This document shows, piece after piece, positions 62,918-64,000 of a DNA stretch of 64,000 nt; position 1 is the stretch's first letter, and the number at the start of each line of letters is the position of its first letter. Source of the stretch: an uncultured Bacteroidales bacterium. GTDB taxonomy: Bacteria; Bacteroidota; Bacteroidia; Bacteroidales; UBA932. Location of the stretch: assembly GCA_934717185.1 (NCBI GenBank), contig CAKUYQ010000014.1, positions 1 through 64,000 on the forward strand, in the 5' to 3' direction. Both the position numbers and the translations under genes were made by a program. The notes below the pieces were generated by a model. The model ran no database searches. It saw only the letters and a list, made by a program, of their open reading frames with translations, and had not been told where the DNA came from.

Positions 62918-64000
62918 CTACAAATCTTTCTTTATTAATTTTATGGCTGTATCAAGTGCCTCATCTTGTGAAACTTCTATATCCGGCAGTACTCCGTGAA
63001 TTGAGTTTTCATCTGCCCCCGGTTGCCAGAAACGCTTGTGAGATATATTGCAGAATAGTTTTGAATTAGGCATAATGTAGCTTACGATGTCTCCGTAATG
63101 AACGTTCATCCCACCGGTCTCCTCACCAATAACCACTCCACATCCAAACTCCTTAAAAGCCCATGCAAAACTCGATGCAGATGAAAAAGTGGTGTGGCTT
63201 GTCAGCAGATAGACTTTTCCCGAAAAGCGCCCGGTATCCGGTAGGGGGGCTTCAAAATTTGTGGAGTCTTCCAGATAGAAATGGATGCCTGGGGTCATAT
63301 TATTACCTGAACCAAGCCTCTGTGTTGTTGGCGTAATCCTTACATATGTCTGCCCGTACTGGCTAAACGGTTTTGGTGAAATATGTTTAAGCAGTGCGTC
63401 TCCCACTCTCGAGTTGCCGCCGCCATTAATTCTTATATCAATGATAAGATGCTTTATCTCCCTATCTTTAAGCGAATTGAACATAGAATCTGCAAATGCG
63501 GCCATCCCTTTGGCATCTACGCATGAATTGAAACTCATAACAGCTATAGGGGCATCCTTCATTATGCGGAATGAATATGGAGCATCGTTTTCATATTCGT
63601 TCATAAGCTTTTGCAGCTTTGGCGAAATGACCAATCTTGCGTTCAAGCTGTCGCTGTCCATCCCTTTTGCCACTACCTTTTTCTCCTTTTTATCGTTTTC
63701 TTCCCGATAAATTATCTCATATTCTCTGCTCGAAAAAAGAAGATGAAACAATCCTACAAAATAATTGTCTGCCATTGTCAGTTTAAAAAACTCCCTCTCT
63801 CCACTTATTAATTCGGTTATTTTTGATATCATTTCATTACTGCTAAGGCCGTTGATGCTAACAATCTCCGAATCAAATGGTATTATGTTGTCTGCACTCG
63901 CTTTTACATACATTTTTCCTGTAGTGTTGTTTATACCGGGGAGCAGTGGCAGGAACAGATCTGTTTGCTCCATTACCCTTCTGTATGGGAACTCGATTGA
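62918..64000 (-). CDS. S41-family peptidase, C-terminal part (cut by window edge)
   Basis: The frame is open to the right edge (residues SIEFPYRRV precede the first internal ATG at 63973), so the start is outside the window. The visible part has a PDZ-like segment (FDSEIVSINGLSSNEMISKI) and the tail-specific protease core: LIIDIRINGGGNSRVGDALL, LTSHTTFSSASSFAWAFKEFG with the candidate nucleophile Ser, and VVIGEETGGMNVHYGD. S41 peptidases cleave exported proteins or degrade surface peptides. It probably has a signal peptide upstream. Confidence 0.8.
   Translation of the reverse strand, partial: SIEFPYRRVMEQTDLFLPLLPGINNTTGKMYVKASADNIIPFDSEIVSINGLSSNEMISKITELISGEREFFKLTMADNYFVGLFHLLFSSREYEIIYREENDKKEKKVVAKGMDSDSLNARLVISPKLQKLMNEYENDAPYSFRIMKDAPIAVMSFNSCVDAKGMAAFADSMFNSLKDREIKHLIIDIRINGGGNSRVGDALLKHISPKPFSQYGQTYVRITPTTQRLGSGNNMTPGIHFYLEDSTNFEAPLPDTGRFSGKVYLLTSHTTFSSASSFAWAFKEFGCGVVIGEETGGMNVHYGDIVSYIMPNSKLFCNISHKRFWQPGADENSIHGVLPDIEVSQDEALDTAIKLIKKDL

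Overview
The window looks like a chromosomal segment of a gut-type member of the Bacteroidales (phylum Bacteroidota) with moderately low G+C. This rests on (i) repeated TAnnTTTG promoter boxes, several with a TTTG box 19-20 bases upstream, in front of tig, the DUF177 gene, gyrB, guaA, both tRNAs and others; (ii) lineage-typical families such as DUF3575, DUF4290, a Bacteroides-type serine palmitoyltransferase-like enzyme, an FtsE-like ATPase with an acidic extension, and a TPR protein paired with an outer-membrane barrel; and (iii) almost no Shine-Dalgarno dependence. The species cannot be named from the sequence alone.

Layout. 1-0.8 kb: 5' end of an RHS-family secreted protein and its upstream region, which recurs at 27 kb. 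1-8 kb: secreted cobaltochelatase-like protein, a DUF3575/OmpA-like envelope pair, then an exported four-gene operon holding a caspase-fold protease and a membrane-anchored thioredoxin. 8.2 kb: tRNA-Arg(TCT). 8.6-24.5 kb: housekeeping genes (DUF47, D-cysteine desulfhydrase-like, a golvesin/amidase-like exported protein, cysteine desulfidase-like, tig, DUF4290, ftsK, LolA-like, SPT-like, gyrB). 24.5-27 kb: an RHS-core toxin gene, its probable immunity gene, and a decayed orphan toxin tip with a second short ORF jammed against the gyrB promoter. 27.6-37.7 kb: outer-membrane barrel and TPR protein, FtsE-like ATPase, nth, another orphan toxin tip with a possible immunity gene, DUF456, xerD. 37.8-38.2 kb: four tandem copies of a 104-base repeat. 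38.3-44.6 kb: guaA, typA, then DUF177-rpmF-plsX-fabH. 44.9 kb: tRNA-Arg(CCT), followed by repeats and a glycosyltransferase. 47-60 kb: the main accessory island. 60-64 kb: DEAD-box helicase, GNAT acetyltransferase and an S41 peptidase cut by the window edge.

The most unusual locus is the tightly packed set at 47.06-60.03 kb. It encodes a giant RodA/FtsW-like glycosyltransferase fused to a class B penicillin-binding transpeptidase, a transmembrane Ser/Thr protein kinase, two FHA-type proteins, a PP2C phosphatase joined through a membrane segment to a SUMF1/FGE-type domain, an M50-like membrane metallopeptidase, an unknown protein, and a BrxL-type AAA+ ATPase lacking the usual Lon-like tail. 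The first part mirrors the actinobacterial rodA-pbpA-pknA/pknB-pstP-fhaA/fhaB cluster, while the last gene is otherwise a signature of BREX phage defence. I infer a phospho-signalling system that couples cell-wall state to an AAA+ effector, acquired horizontally: the segment is visibly richer in A+T and TTA codons than its flanks and has no copy of an 11-base word common elsewhere in the window.

A second theme is structured DNA. Four roughly 110-base elements each lie within about 6 bases of a stop codon, in the same orientation relative to that gene, and share a core whose stems change in compensating pairs. There are also a duplicated 167-base leader, the 104-base tandem array, a shared motif downstream of both tRNA-Arg genes, and the over-represented word TTGTCGGGAAG.
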